A stretch of 64,000 nucleotides of DNA from Bradyrhizobium sp. CB1015 (GCF_025200925.1 NZ_CP104174.1:6944001-7008000), one strand, 5' to 3'. Positions 47,499 through 56,526 are shown, counted from the stretch's first letter. Notes: generated by a model from the sequence alone, not told the origin. A program made the numbers and translations.

Positions 47499-48179
47499 AT
47501 GCTCAAGTTCTATTTCAATGGATCACCGAACCCGACCAAGGTCGCGCTCTATCTCGAAGAATCCGGCCTGCCTTTCGAGCCGGTGAAGATCGACACCCGC
47601 AAGGGCGAGCAGTTCACGCCGGAATTCCTCAAGATCAATCCGAACGGCAAGGTGCCGGCGATCGACGATGGTGGCACCATCGTGTTCGATTCGAACGCCA
47701 TCCTGCTCTATCTCGCCGAGAAGACCGGCAAATTCCTCCCCTCCAGCCGCGCCGAATTGCTGTCGTGGCTGATGTTCGTCGCGAGCGGCGTCGGGCCCTT
47801 TTCCGGTCAGGCCGTGCACTTCAAGCATTTTGCACCGAAGGACCAGAATCACGACTACGCCCATAACCGCTATCAGTACGAGACCGACCGCCACTACAAG
47901 GTTCTCGATAGTCACCTCGAAGGCCGCCGCTACATGGTCGGCGACAACTATTCGATCGTCGACATGGCGCTGTGGGGCTGGGCGCGGATGGTGCCGTTCA
48001 AGCTCGGCGACGACGCCTTTGCGCGATACCCGAACGTGAAGCGGCTGGTCGACGAGATTTCGGCGCGCCCGGCGGCAGCGCGCGCCATCGCCCTGAAGGA
48101 CAAGTTCACCTTCAAGGCCGAGATGGACGACGAAGCCAGAGCCAACATGTTCAAGCATATGACGACCAAGGTGGCCTGA
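47499..48179 (+). CDS. Glutathione S-transferase family protein
   Basis: This 226-residue protein has the thioredoxin-like N domain MLKFYFNGSPNPTKVALYLE followed by INPNGKVPAIDDGGTIVFDS, where the cis-Pro and the Asp-Ser pair contact glutathione. The helical C domain contains VGDNYSIVDMALWGWARMVP, the N-capping box region. It resembles YfcG/GstB-like nu- or theta-type enzymes with Ser/Thr/Asn chemistry. Likely roles are disulfide-bond reduction or detoxification. The gene ends next to a family A repeat. Confidence 0.92.
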   Translation: MLKFYFNGSPNPTKVALYLEESGLPFEPVKIDTRKGEQFTPEFLKINPNGKVPAIDDGGTIVFDSNAILLYLAEKTGKFLPSSRAELLSWLMFVASGVGPFSGQAVHFKHFAPKDQNHDYAHNRYQYETDRHYKVLDSHLEGRRYMVGDNYSIVDMALWGWARMVPFKLGDDAFARYPNVKRLVDEISARPAAARAIALKDKFTFKAEMDDEARANMFKHMTTKVA

Positions 48180-48190
48180 TCGCTATAGCA

Positions 48191-48312
48191 GTCATTCCGG
48201 GGCGCCGCAGGACGGCGAACTCTGGTGCGCTGTTGCGCACCGGAGAATCTCGAGATTCTCAGGTGCGCAATCGCGCACCGGAGTTCGATGCTTCGCATCG
48301 CCCCGGAATGAC
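48191..48312. repeat. Palindromic repeat, family A
   Basis: GTCATTCCGGGGCGCC ... CGCCCCGGAATGAC outer arms. The centre has GGTGCGCTGTTGCGCACC and the pair GGAGAATCTCGAGATTCTC. It sits between the convergent GST and chemoreceptor genes. Confidence 0.85.
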
Positions 48313-48339
48313 GATGCAGCAGGATACGTCCGCTTTCGG

Positions 48340-50349
48340 CTAGGCGGCGTGGACCGAGCTCAGGAACTTGGCGACTTCCTGCTTCAACCGATTGCTGTCG
48401 GCCGACAGCGAGCGCGCCGCCGACAACACCTGCGAGGAGGCCGAGCCGGTCTCGGAGGCGCCGCGCTGCACGTCGCCGATGTTGGTCGAGACGAGCTGCG
48501 TGCCCTGGGCCGCCTGCTGAACGTTGCGGGAGATCTCCTGCGTCGCCGCACCCTGTTGCTCCACGGCCGCGGCAACGGTCGACGAGATCTCCGACAGCCG
48601 CTCGATGGTGCCGCTGATCTCCCGGATCGATCCGACCGACTCCTCCGTCGCGGCCTGGATGCCGGCGACCTGCTGGGCGATCTCGCCGGTCGCCCTGGCC
48701 GTCTGCTCGGCGAGCGCCTTGACCTCGGTAGCGACCACCGCAAAGCCGCGGCCGGCTTCGCCCGCACGCGCCGCCTCGATCGTGGCGTTCAGCGCCAAGA
48801 GGTTGGTTTGGCCGGCGATGGTGCTGATCAGCTCGACGACGTCGCCGATCCGCGCGGCGGCCCTGGAGAGGGCGCCGACGCGCTCGTTGGTCCGGCTCGC
48901 CTGACCGACGGCCTCGGTGGCGATGCGGGCGGATTCCTGCACCTGGCGGGCGATCTCGGAGACCGAGGAGGAGAGCTCCTCGGTGGCCGAGGCGACCGCC
49001 TGCACATTGGCCGAGGCCTCCTGCGAGGCGCTGGCGACCTCCGTCGAGAGGTCCTGGGCCCGCGCGGCGGTCGTGGTCAACGTGCCTGCGGAGGCTTCGA
49101 GCTCGCTCGACGCCGACGATACCGTATTGACGATCTCACCGACCGCCTGCTCGAACTGATCGGCGAGCCTGGACATGTCGGCCTTGCGGCTCTCGGCCTG
49201 CCGCGCCTCGAACTCGGCCTGCTCGGCGCGCATGCGCTCGGTCTCGATCATGTTGTCCTTGAACACCTGGATCGCCTTGGCCATGTCGCCGATCTCGTCG
49301 GCCTTGCCGCGGCCGGGAATCTCGACCTCGAGATTGCCGCCGGCAAGCCGCCCCATCGCCTGCGTCATCGAGGTCAGCGGACCGACGATGCTGCGGGCGA
49401 TCAGGACGGCGACGATGCCGCCGAACAGGATGGCGAGGATGCCTGCGATCTCCTGAACGGTCGTCGTTCCCGCAAGCACGGCTTCGGCATTGTTCCGCGA
49501 GTCCCGGTAGTCCTTTTTCAGGGTCGTTTCCGCGGTCTTGAGCTTGCCGATGCTGTCGACGATGAGGGGCGCGAGGTTCTTGTGGTAGATCTCGTCGGCC
49601 TGAAGCATCGCAGCCGACGTCGCCTCGAATGCCGACTTGTAGAGCTCGAGCGAAGTCTTCACCGGCGCGAGTGCAGCTCGCAGCTCCGCCGCCTGAGGGC
49701 TCTTTTCGAGTGCCGCGAGCCGTTGCGCGGCCCTGTCGACACTGGACCTGAAGCTCGCAGGTCCCTGGGTATCGCGCAGCGCCAGAAAACGCCAGTTTGC
49801 GATCCTCACGAGCAGAATGCGGGATTCGAGATCGGCGACGAGGGAAGCGGTATCTTCATCAACGGCGGCGCGCGCCACGTCGACGAGCTTGCCCGTCTTG
49901 GTGGCCAGCTCCTCTCCGCTCGGCAGCAGCGTCGCCTTGCCTGTTCTCGTCTCGTTGACGGCGTCGCCGAGATTGTCACGCAGGCGTCGCATTTTGGCGA
50001 TGTCGTCGATCAGGCCGTTGTAGAGCGCGCGCCGCTCCTCCGACAGCGTCCCCTGCGCACCGACCCGGAGCAGCTCGCTCGCCGCGGTCTCCCGCTCTTG
50101 CGCCTCCTTCATTGCAGACTCGTTGGCGTCGTAGACGTAGCGCAGATTGGCGCGCTGAATTGCCTGCAGATGGGCCGATATTTCCAGCACCCGCGCCGTG
50201 CTGTCGGAGAGGGCGGATTGTCTTGCGACCTGATCCTGCACGTCCCGCAAATTCCAGACGGCAACCACCGCCATCACGAGACCGACCGCCACCAGGGCCA
50301 TGAAGCCTGCGTACAGGCGTCCCCTGATCCGCAAACGAAATTTCGGCAT
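48340..50349 (-). CDS. Methyl-accepting chemotaxis protein
   Basis: The 669-residue receptor has an N-terminal membrane helix ([20 protein letters not shown]) and a long helical periplasmic sensor of about 280 residues, possibly a bimodular helical type. A second membrane helix follows ([20 protein letters not shown]), then a HAMP domain ([20 protein letters not shown]). The cytoplasmic signalling tip shows [20 protein letters not shown], the universal CheA/CheW contact. It ends [11 protein letters not shown] with no C-terminal CheR pentapeptide. I start at ATG 50349; 50373 is an alternative. No che genes are adjacent. Confidence 0.92.
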   Translation of the reverse strand: MPKFRLRIRGRLYAGFMALVAVGLVMAVVAVWNLRDVQDQVARQSALSDSTARVLEISAHLQAIQRANLRYVYDANESAMKEAQERETAASELLRVGAQGTLSEERRALYNGLIDDIAKMRRLRDNLGDAVNETRTGKATLLPSGEELATKTGKLVDVARAAVDEDTASLVADLESRILLVRIANWRFLALRDTQGPASFRSSVDRAAQRLAALEKSPQAAELRAALAPVKTSLELYKSAFEATSAAMLQADEIYHKNLAPLIVDSIGKLKTAETTLKKDYRDSRNNAEAVLAGTTTVQEIAGILAILFGGIVAVLIARSIVGPLTSMTQAMGRLAGGNLEVEIPGRGKADEIGDMAKAIQVFKDNMIETERMRAEQAEFEARQAESRKADMSRLADQFEQAVGEIVNTVSSASSELEASAGTLTTTAARAQDLSTEVASASQEASANVQAVASATEELSSSVSEIARQVQESARIATEAVGQASRTNERVGALSRAAARIGDVVELISTIAGQTNLLALNATIEAARAGEAGRGFAVVATEVKALAEQTARATGEIAQQVAGIQAATEESVGSIREISGTIERLSEISSTVAAAVEQQGAATQEISRNVQQAAQGTQLVSTNIGDVQRGASETGSASSQVLSAARSLSADSNRLKQEVAKFLSSVHAA

Positions 50350-50592
50350 TCCCACTGTCCACCCAGATTGCATGTAAATTCGAGGGACCGAACAACTCCG
50401 GCGATCGTCACGGCCACTCCGGCAGCGGCGGCCTACGCTGCACCGCGACACAATGGGGGACACTTCTTAATTGAACCTTCAAATTCCTCGCGCGCCAGGG
50501 CTCGGCCCGCACCAAATCTGCTGATTTTGTCGGCAGCTATGCAAAGCCGCATGCGAATGCGCCGGGCCATGCAGACCGATGCATGCCGCTCG

Positions 50593-50871
50593 TCAGGGCT
50601 GCTTCCGGACCACCGGCGCCGACGCCGGTGGTCGGAGGCTGCATCCTGTATCGCTCGATTTCCATCGGAGAGGCTTCTTCAGCTCGTACGCAATCTCCGA
50701 CCGCGTCATTCCGAAGTCCAGAAGCTCCCGCTCACTCATGGCCGCGAGCTGGCAATGGATCCGCGCGTGCTCTCGCCGGAGCCGGATGATCTCCGCCAGC
50801 TTGCGCCAAACCGATGCGACCCTCGCAGGCCGAAACGAAAGGCGCCAGCCGGCAGACCAGATCGTGCTCAA
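50593..50871 (-). CDS. DUF1127-containing small protein, start uncertain
   Basis: The DUF1127 core is RIHCQLAAMSERELLDFGMT followed by RSEIAYELKKPLRW, an arginine-rich helical motif that in related small proteins binds RNA or affects phosphate and stress responses. I place the start at a TTG (50871), 5 bp after the upstream gene stop, giving 92 residues. The evidence for this start is weak, since there is no clear ribosome-binding site. The C-terminal tail (SLRPPASAPVVRKQP) is longer than in minimal DUF1127 proteins. It probably shares a transcript with the NTF2-like gene. Confidence 0.7.
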   Translation of the reverse strand: MSTIWSAGWRLSFRPARVASVWRKLAEIIRLRREHARIHCQLAAMSERELLDFGMTRSEIAYELKKPLRWKSSDTGCSLRPPASAPVVRKQP

Positions 50872-50876
50872 TGCCG

Positions 50877-51320
50877 TTAGCCCGCGACCCTCGCGACCGT
50901 GTGTGGAAACGGTCCGAGCGCCTTCTCGGTCAGAGCCGAGTCGCAATATTCCCTGATCTCCTTGATCTTGCCGTCGGCGAGCCGAAACACGAGGCAATAG
51001 TCGTTGTCGTAGCGTGCGCCCTCGAGCGTGACGTTGTCGCCCTTGGCTTCGACCACCACGATGTCGCCGTCGGCGATGAAGCGGTGGGCGATCGTGCGCG
51101 TGCGGTCACGCAGGCGCGCGCGGACATAGCCGTGCAGATCGCCAATGATCGCCGCCTTGCCGGCAAAGGTGCGCGACCAGGAATATTGCCCCGTCACGAC
51201 CCATTTGGCGTCGTCGGCGAGACTGGCGGTGAACAGGGCGCGGTCGCGCGCGGCGGGATCGGGATTGGCGGCCGCGGCAAAGATATCCTGCAGCAGTTTC
51301 TTGTTGGCGCTCGCGCTCAT
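50877..51320 (-). CDS. NTF2/SnoaL-like protein
   Basis: The 147-residue product begins MSASANKKLLQDIFAAAANP and has the NTF2-like cone-fold pattern: an N-terminal helix pair, LADDAKWVVTGQYSWSRTFA, and strands VVVEAKGDNVTLEGARYDND and YCLVFRLADGKIKEIREYCD. The last is the typical end motif of SnoaL-like enzymes. AGGAG lies 8 nt before the ATG at 51320. Function is open: isomerase, cyclase or binding protein. It is divergent from a LysR gene, which likely controls it. A longer frame reaching 51881 is antisense to the LysR gene and is rejected. Confidence 0.88.
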   Translation of the reverse strand: MSASANKKLLQDIFAAAANPDPAARDRALFTASLADDAKWVVTGQYSWSRTFAGKAAIIGDLHGYVRARLRDRTRTIAHRFIADGDIVVVEAKGDNVTLEGARYDNDYCLVFRLADGKIKEIREYCDSALTEKALGPFPHTVARVAG

Positions 51321-51384
51321 GGCGGCATCTCCTCGTGGTGACAACGCGGAGATCATCGCCGGGCCGACAGCATTCTTCAAATCG

Positions 51385-51400
51385 ATATGAAATATGATAT
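51385..51400. promoter_or_regulatory. AT-rich imperfect palindrome in the LysR/SnoaL intergenic region
   Basis: ATATGAAATATGATAT is symmetric at 12 of 16 positions and carries T-N11-A spacing typical of LysR sites. It lies between the divergent genes, upstream of the LysR start chosen at 51412, and is a plausible autoregulatory and activation site. Confidence 0.5.
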
Positions 51401-51411
51401 CTATTCGCCTC

Positions 51412-52329
51412 ATGAATTTGAATTCGCTCGACCTCAACCTATTGACCGCACTCGACGCATTGCTGCGCGAGGCCAATGTCAGCCGCGCGGCCATGAGGAT
51501 CGGCCTGTCACAGCCGGCGACGAGCCACGCCTTGCAGCGCCTGCGCGACATCTTCGGCGACCCGCTGCTGGTGCGCACGGGCGCACGGATGGAGCTAACG
51601 CCCCGGGCCCAGGCCCTGCGCGCACCGCTGGCGCAGGCGCTCGACCAGGTCCGCGGGCTGTTCGTGCCTGATGACTTCGATGCCGCGCGCAGCGAGCGGC
51701 AATTCCGCCTGATGATGCCGGATCTCGCGGTCGAGCTGCTGATGCCGCCGTTGATGGCGAAAGTCTCGCGCCTCGCCCCCAACGTCCGCATCGACGTGGT
51801 GCCGTGGCGGGGGCCGGCGATCTTCCACGCCGAGTTCGCCCGCACCATCGACCTCGTGATCTCGATCGGCAATGCCTTCAAGGGCTTTCATCGCCAGTTG
51901 CTCTACACCGACAGCGACGCGCTCGCGGTGCGGCGCGGCCATCCTGTCGGAGCGAAGCTGAAGCGGCGCGAGGCGTTCCTGGCCGCCGGCCATGTCGGCG
52001 TGATCATCCGCGGCAATGCCGAGGATCTCATCGACACCTGGCTACGCAGCAAAGGGATCGAGCGACATATCTCGCTGGTCGTGCCGGGCTATCTCGAAGC
52101 CTTGCACGTCGCCGCGCGCACCGATCTCGTCGCCTTCGTGCCGCGCCGGCTGATCGCCGCGCTGTCGCGGCAGCTCGGCCTCGTCGCGGTGACGCCGCCG
52201 CTCGATCCCGGGATCGACGAGCAGTTCATGTTCCATCCGACCCGCGCGCAGATGGACCCCGGTTCGGTCTGGCTGCGGCGGCTGATGCTGGAGACGGGGC
52301 GGGAGCTGGAGAAGCGGAGGGCTGGGTGA
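51412..52329 (+). CDS. LysR-family transcriptional regulator (NodD-like class)
   Basis: From ATG 51412 the 305-residue product begins MNLNSLDLNLLTALDALLRE and has the LysR helix-turn-helix ANVSRAAMRIGLSQPATSHA. LQRLRDIFGDPLLVRTGARM follows, the FGDPLLVR pattern being shared with NodD/NahR-like regulators. The effector domain (residues 90-300) includes FRLMMPDLAVELLMPPLMAK. No nod box or nod genes are seen, so symbiotic function is not implied. An upstream ATG at 51394 would lie inside the AT-rich palindrome, so I prefer 51412. Confidence 0.92.
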   Translation: MNLNSLDLNLLTALDALLREANVSRAAMRIGLSQPATSHALQRLRDIFGDPLLVRTGARMELTPRAQALRAPLAQALDQVRGLFVPDDFDAARSERQFRLMMPDLAVELLMPPLMAKVSRLAPNVRIDVVPWRGPAIFHAEFARTIDLVISIGNAFKGFHRQLLYTDSDALAVRRGHPVGAKLKRREAFLAAGHVGVIIRGNAEDLIDTWLRSKGIERHISLVVPGYLEALHVAARTDLVAFVPRRLIAALSRQLGLVAVTPPLDPGIDEQFMFHPTRAQMDPGSVWLRRLMLETGRELEKRRAG

Positions 52330-52351
52330 GGTTGCAGCTTCAACAAGCTCG

Positions 52352-52509
52352 GTGTCGTCCCGGACAAGCGCGCCCCAAGCGCGCGCCGATCCGGGACCCA
52401 GCCACAGGACGTGATTTGGCGAAGACTCGCGGTTGTCAGCGCGCGCGGCAACTTTTCCCTGGGGTTATGGGTCCCGGGTCTGCGCTGACGCTTGCCCTGG
52501 ACGACAGGG
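52352..52509. repeat. Diverged palindromic repeat, family B-like
   Basis: TGTCGTCCCGGACAAGCG and the distant CGCTTGCCCTGGACGACA form imperfect outer arms. Inner arms are GATCCGGGACCCAG/CTGGGTCCCGGA-like (TGGGTCCCGGGTC). It lies between the convergent LysR and GST genes. Confidence 0.6.
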
Positions 52510-52525
52510 GAGTATGTGGCTGCGC

Positions 52526-53146
52526 TTACGCCTTCTGCGCCGCCATCACCTTGCTTACCGCGGGGCGATCGGACATGCGCTTGAAGTGATCGGCGATCTT
52601 CGGCGTCGCATTGATGTCGACGCTGTCGCCTTCCAGCCAGGTCGAGAGCGTGTAGAGATAGGGATCGCAGATCGTGTACTGATCGCCCATCACCCACGGC
52701 CCCTTGAACATCTTCTGCTCGATCAGCTTGAAGCAGGCGGCCATGGTCTTCGGCACCATCGCCTTCATATCGGCGAACGAGCTCTCCTCCGTCGCCCAGC
52801 GGGCGCCGCGCATCTTGTGCGCGTGGTTGATGTGCACGGTCGAGCAGAGATAGGAGTTGAACGACTGCACCTGGGCGAAGTCGAAGGGATCGTCGAGCGG
52901 CGCGAGCTTCGCCTTGGGGAAGGTTTGCGCGAGATAGGCCAGCATCGCCGGCGTCTCGGTCAGGACGCCGCGATCGGTGACCAGCGCCGGCACCCGGCCC
53001 TTCGGATTGATGGCGAGATAGTCCGGGCTGTTCTGCTGGTTGTCCTTGAAGCTCAGCCGTTCGGCGGTGTAGTCGGCGCCGGCTTCTTCCAGGGTGACGT
53101 AGGTGGCGAGCGCGCAGGTGCCGGTGGCGTAGTAGAGCTTGAGCAT
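52526..53146 (-). CDS. Beta-class-like glutathione S-transferase
   Basis: The 206-residue product begins MLKLYYATGTCALATYVTLE, with C11 in GTCAL at the position of the catalytic Cys of bacterial beta-class GSTs. INPKGRVPALVTDRGVLTET supplies the cis-Pro and the Glu-Thr pair. The ATG at 53146 is chosen because GAGG lies 6 nt before it; the ATG at 53158 would lose that site. It is divergent from a flavin monooxygenase gene, 127 bp apart. A joint role in aromatic or xenobiotic metabolism is possible but not shown. Confidence 0.92.
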   Translation of the reverse strand: MLKLYYATGTCALATYVTLEEAGADYTAERLSFKDNQQNSPDYLAINPKGRVPALVTDRGVLTETPAMLAYLAQTFPKAKLAPLDDPFDFAQVQSFNSYLCSTVHINHAHKMRGARWATEESSFADMKAMVPKTMAACFKLIEQKMFKGPWVMGDQYTICDPYLYTLSTWLEGDSVDINATPKIADHFKRMSDRPAVSKVMAAQKA

Positions 53147-53273
53147 GTCGGACCTCATGGGGGAAAGCCGGAGGTTAACGGTCCTCCGCCGCGCGGTCCA
53201 TAGGCGACCTGTTCGCAGTTGCCCACGGCCGCCCGGCTGTGCGAAGACGCCGTCCATCGAAGGGGGATTTGTC

Positions 53274-54551
53274 ATGACCGTACTCATCGCCGGTGGCGGC
53301 ATCGGCGGCCTGACGCTTGCGCTCAGCCTGCACCAGATCGGCGTTCCCGCGAAAGTGTTCGAGAGCGTCGCGGAACTGAAGCCGCTCGGCGTCGGCATCA
53401 ACGTGCTGCCGCATGCGGTGCGCGAGCTGATCGAGCTCGGTCTGCTGGACAGGCTGGACGCCAGCGGCGTGCGGACGCGCGAGCTCGCCTATTTCTCCAA
53501 GCACGGCAAGCCGATCTGGAGCGAGCCGCGCGGCCTGGAGGCCGGCTACAAATGGCCGCAATTCTCGATCCATCGCGGCACCCTCCAGCAGATCCTGCTC
53601 GACACCGCGGTCGAGCGGCTCGGCCGCGACAACATCCTCACCAGCCATCATCTGACCGGCTGGAGCGAGACGGCGGGCGGCGTGCGCGCCGAGTTCATCG
53701 ACAGGGCGACCGGCAAGGCCGCCGGCACGTACGAGGGCGCGATCCTGATCGCCGCGGACGGCATCCATTCCGCCGCGCGAGAAAAGCTCTATCCGAACGA
53801 AGGCCCGCCGATCTGGAACGGCCGCATCCTCTGGCGGGGCGTCACGCCGGCAAAGGCCTTCCTCACCAGCCGCACCATGATCATGGCCGGCCACGAGATC
53901 CTTAAGTTCGTCTGCTATCCAATCAGCAAGGCGCCGGATGCGGCGGGCAACCACCAGATCAACTGGGTCGCCGAGCGGCACATGCCCCCGACCTATCAGT
54001 GGCGGCGCGAGGACTATAACCGCACCGCGCGGCTGGAAGAGTTCCTGCCCTGGTTCGAAAGCTGGACGTTCGACTGGCTCGACGTTCCCGCCCTGATCAA
54101 GAACTGCCCGCACGCTTACGAATATCCGCTGGTCGACCGCGATCCGGTGTCGCAATGGACCTTCGGCCGCGTCACGCTGATGGGCGATGCCGCGCATCCG
54201 ATGTACCCGGTCGGCTCGAACGGCGCCTCGCAGGCGATCCTCGACGCCCGCGTCATCACCCGCGAGATCCTGGCGCATGGCCCGACGCAGGCGGCACTGC
54301 TCGCCTATGAAGCCGAGCGCCGGCCCGCGACCACCGACCTCGTCCTGCTCAACCGCAAGAACGGCCCCGAGCAGGTGATGCAGCTGGTCGAGGAGCGCGC
54401 GCCGGACGGGTACAAGGTGGTCACCGACGTGCTGTCGCAAGAGGAGCTGGAAGACATCGCGGCCAACTACAAGCGCGTCGCGGGTTTCCAGGTCGAAGCG
54501 CTGAATGCGAAGCCGCCGATCGTGCGCAGGGACGCGCGCGCGCAGGCGTGA
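53274..54551 (+). CDS. FAD-dependent monooxygenase, hydroxybenzoate/salicylate hydroxylase-like
   Basis: The 425-residue flavoprotein begins MTVLIAGGGIGGLTLALSLH (G-G-G-I-G-G dinucleotide motif). It has AILIAADGIHSAAREKLYPN, the DG motif that contacts both FAD and NAD(P)H, and GRVTLMGDAAHPMYPVGSNG, the GD motif. These identify a group A flavin monooxygenase. Length fits 3-hydroxybenzoate 6-hydroxylase or salicylate hydroxylase relatives, but substrate is not deducible. GGGGG about 6 nt before the ATG at 53274 supports that start. Confidence 0.92.
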   Translation: MTVLIAGGGIGGLTLALSLHQIGVPAKVFESVAELKPLGVGINVLPHAVRELIELGLLDRLDASGVRTRELAYFSKHGKPIWSEPRGLEAGYKWPQFSIHRGTLQQILLDTAVERLGRDNILTSHHLTGWSETAGGVRAEFIDRATGKAAGTYEGAILIAADGIHSAAREKLYPNEGPPIWNGRILWRGVTPAKAFLTSRTMIMAGHEILKFVCYPISKAPDAAGNHQINWVAERHMPPTYQWRREDYNRTARLEEFLPWFESWTFDWLDVPALIKNCPHAYEYPLVDRDPVSQWTFGRVTLMGDAAHPMYPVGSNGASQAILDARVITREILAHGPTQAALLAYEAERRPATTDLVLLNRKNGPEQVMQLVEERAPDGYKVVTDVLSQEELEDIAANYKRVAGFQVEALNAKPPIVRRDARAQA

Positions 54552-54586
54552 GGGTCTGGTCAATCATCTCGAGCCGCGCACTCCTC

Positions 54587-54630
54587 TTCACCTCTCCCCG
54601 TAAGAACGGGGCGAGGGAGCGAGAGAGCGG
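54587..54630. repeat. Short palindromic repeat, family C
   Basis: CTCTCCCCGTAAGAACGGGG followed by CGAGGGAGCGAGAGAG resembles one half of the family C elements. It separates the convergent monooxygenase and thioesterase genes. Confidence 0.6.
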
Positions 54631-54638
54631 TGCCCGCC

Positions 54639-55058
54639 TCACTTCACCACCCTCGCCGCCTCCAGCAGGCGCTCGCTGGCGCTTGCCGTCGCCAGCACGG
54701 TGCCGTCCTCCGCCATCAGCCTGGCTTCGACGAAGGCGATGGTCTTGCCGAGCTGCGTCACCTTGGCTTCGCCGATGATCGGGCCGGGCTTTGCGGGTGC
54801 CAAAAAATTCACGGTCATGCTGATGGTGGTGGTGTAGAGCCGGCCCTCGCTCATCACCAGCACCGCCGGACCCATGGTGTCGTCGAGCATGGCCGAGAGC
54901 ATGCCGCCCTGGATGAAGCCCGCCGGATTGCAGAACTCCGGCTTGCCTTCGAAACCGAGCTTGATCCAGCCCTCCTGCGGGCGGGCGTCGAGCAGGCGCC
55001 AGCCGAGCAGCTCGGCGCAGGGGGGCCTTCGGAAGTTATCGAGCGCGGTCTTGACCAT
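54639..55058 (-). CDS. PaaI-type acyl-CoA thioesterase (hotdog fold)
   Basis: The 139-residue protein has the hotdog signature FCNPAGFIQGGMLSAMLDDT, with Asn-Pro at the loop, Gln-Gly-Gly at the start of the central helix and the acidic Asp in LDD. TTTISMTVNFLAPAKPGPII is the following strand pair. PaaI-like enzymes hydrolyse small or aromatic acyl-CoA esters as tetramers. There are no paa genes nearby, so the substrate remains open. It lies downstream of mutY on the same strand, with a repeat-filled gap of about 170 bp. Confidence 0.92.
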   Translation of the reverse strand: MVKTALDNFRRPPCAELLGWRLLDARPQEGWIKLGFEGKPEFCNPAGFIQGGMLSAMLDDTMGPAVLVMSEGRLYTTTISMTVNFLAPAKPGPIIGEAKVTQLGKTIAFVEARLMAEDGTVLATASASERLLEAARVVK

Positions 55059-55092
55059 GCGAGATCTCCTTTGCCCTCTTGTTAGCGCAAGG

Positions 55093-55116
55093 CTGCTGAC
55101 AGCCTGCTGTCAGCAG
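55093..55116. terminator. Perfect 10-bp hairpin downstream of mutY
   Basis: CTGCTGACAG and CTGTCAGCAG pair around a CCTG loop, between mutY and the thioesterase gene. There is no T-run, so it may be a Rho-independent-like or pausing hairpin rather than a full terminator. Confidence 0.4.
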
Positions 55117-55124
55117 GATGGATC

Positions 55125-55226
55125 CTAAAGCGCGATGCGATTAGGACTAATCGTCATCGCGCTTTAGGTTATTGTTTGAGCATGATCTTTTCGGAAAACC
55201 GCTACACACTTTTCCGGATCATGCTC
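55125..55226. repeat. Double palindromic repeat, family G (AAAGCGCGATG... and GAGCATGATC...)
   Basis: Unit 1 (55125-55167) has arms CTAAAGCGCGATG and CATCGCGCTTTAG. Unit 2 (55178-55226) has arms GAGCATGATC and GATCATGCTC with inner TTTTCGGAAAA/TTTTCCG. The second unit resembles an abundant Bradyrhizobium/Rhodopseudomonas intergenic palindrome as I recall it. Its last base is the first base of the mutY stop-codon triplet on the plus strand. Confidence 0.85.
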
Positions 55227-56326
55227 TAGCGACCCAATCCATGCGCGATGACCTTGCGCATGACGTTCGGCAGCGCTTCGCCGGCCAGGGTTGCGATCGG
55301 TACCCAGCGCATGCCCTCAGGCGCGCGGGTGCGGGCTTCCACCTTCGCTGTGTAGACCACCAGCTCGAGCGGAAAATGCGTGAAGACGTGGGTGACGACG
55401 CCCACCTTGCGCTGCCAGCGCGACAACCCCTTCAGCTGCGGCGCCTGTTGTTTGGCCGTCGCATCGTCCTGGCCGGCGAGCCAGTCCGAGCCCGGCACCT
55501 CCGTCATGCCGCCGAGCAGGCCCTTTTCGGGCCGCGAGCGGACGAGCAGCTCGTCGCCACGCGTGACCACGAAGGCGGCGCCGCGCCTGAGCGTCCCGCT
55601 CTTCTTCGGCGCCTTGCGCGGGAACGTCTCCTGGGTGCCTTGCGCGCGCGCCGTGCAATCCTCGTTCAGCGGACACAGCGAGCAGGCGGGCTTTTTCGGC
55701 GTGCAGATCGAGGCGCCGAGATCCATCAGCGCCTGCGCGCTGTCGCCGGCGCGAGAATCCGCCAGCAGCGTCGCGGCGAGTTGCTGGATCAGCGGCTTGG
55801 CTTGCGGCAGCTCCTCCTCGACCGCGAACAGCCGCGACATCACGCGCTCGATATTGCCGTCGACCGGCATGGTGCGGCGGTCGAACGCGATGGCCGCAAT
55901 CGCCGCCGCCGTGTAGGGCCCGATCCCCGGCAGCGCGCGCAGCCCCTCCTCGGTATCCGGAAACACGCCGCCATGCTCGCGCGTCACCGCGACCGCGCAG
56001 GCATGGAGGTTGCGCGCGCGCGAATAATAGCCGAGCCCGGCCCACATCCGCAGCACGTCGTCGAGCGAGGCTCGCCCCAGAGCCGTGACATCAGGCCAGC
56101 GCGCGACGAACTTTTCGAAATAGGGGCCGACCGCCTTTACCGTGGTCTGCTGGAGCATGATCTCGGAGAGCCAGACGCGATAAGGATCGAACGCCTCGCC
56201 CGGCGCGGCGCGCCAGGGCAATCGGCGGCGATGGCGGTCGTACCATTGCAGGAGCGCGAGCGGGCGCGATGAGGTCTCCGGCCGAGAAGGTTCCGGCTTC
56301 GGCTTGCGTACGGATCTGGGGCTCAT
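55226..56326 (-). CDS. mutY: A/G-specific adenine glycosylase
   Basis: MutY removes adenine mispaired with 8-oxoguanine. The 366-residue enzyme has the catalytic Glu in SEIMLQQTTVKAVGPYFEKF, the helix-hairpin-helix LRALPGIGPYTAAAIAAIAF, and the catalytic Asp in VDGNIERVMSRL. The 4Fe-4S ligands C-x6-C-x2-C-x5-C are all present in CTPKKPACSLCPLNEDC. The C-terminal MutT-like domain that recognises 8-oxoG (from AFVVTRGDELLVRSRPEKGL) is intact. It is divergent from the DUF721 gene. Confidence 0.96.
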   Translation of the reverse strand: MSPRSVRKPKPEPSRPETSSRPLALLQWYDRHRRRLPWRAAPGEAFDPYRVWLSEIMLQQTTVKAVGPYFEKFVARWPDVTALGRASLDDVLRMWAGLGYYSRARNLHACAVAVTREHGGVFPDTEEGLRALPGIGPYTAAAIAAIAFDRRTMPVDGNIERVMSRLFAVEEELPQAKPLIQQLAATLLADSRAGDSAQALMDLGASICTPKKPACSLCPLNEDCTARAQGTQETFPRKAPKKSGTLRRGAAFVVTRGDELLVRSRPEKGLLGGMTEVPGSDWLAGQDDATAKQQAPQLKGLSRWQRKVGVVTHVFTHFPLELVVYTAKVEARTRAPEGMRWVPIATLAGEALPNVMRKVIAHGLGR

Positions 56327-56360
56327 TCCTCACTGTAGCGGCAATGCACTGGCCTCTCCA

Positions 56361-56482
56361 CGTCATGCCCGCGCTTGTCGCGGGCATCCACGCCTTTCTT
56401 CGCAGGAAGAACGTGGATGGCCGGGCCTCCGCCTCGCCGAGGCGGCTTCGGCCGCGCAGGCGGGACAAGCCCGGCCATGACG
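56361..56482. repeat. Palindromic repeat, family F
   Basis: CGTCATGCCCGCGCTTGTCGCGGGC is answered by GCGGGACAAGCCCGGCCATGACG, with a middle GGCCGGGCCTCCGCC... region. It lies between the divergent mutY and DUF721 genes, so their promoters flank or include it. Confidence 0.8.
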
Positions 56483-56526
56483 GCCTCGGGGTCTGTGGCC
56501 CGACGTCCGAAGTGCTATAAGGCCGC

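Noticed and set aside
48349..50880. 843-codon open frame antisense to the chemoreceptor
   Set aside because: Arg/Gly/Leu-rich with no recognisable domain; the chemoreceptor on the other strand has all expected parts.
50877..51881. Long 334-residue version of the NTF2-like protein
   Set aside because: The extra N-terminal part is antisense to the LysR gene; AGGAG before the ATG at 51320 marks the real start.
51412..52329. NodD assignment for the LysR regulator
   Set aside because: The DNA-binding part resembles NodD-class proteins, but there are no nod genes or nod box and the effector domain gives no such evidence.
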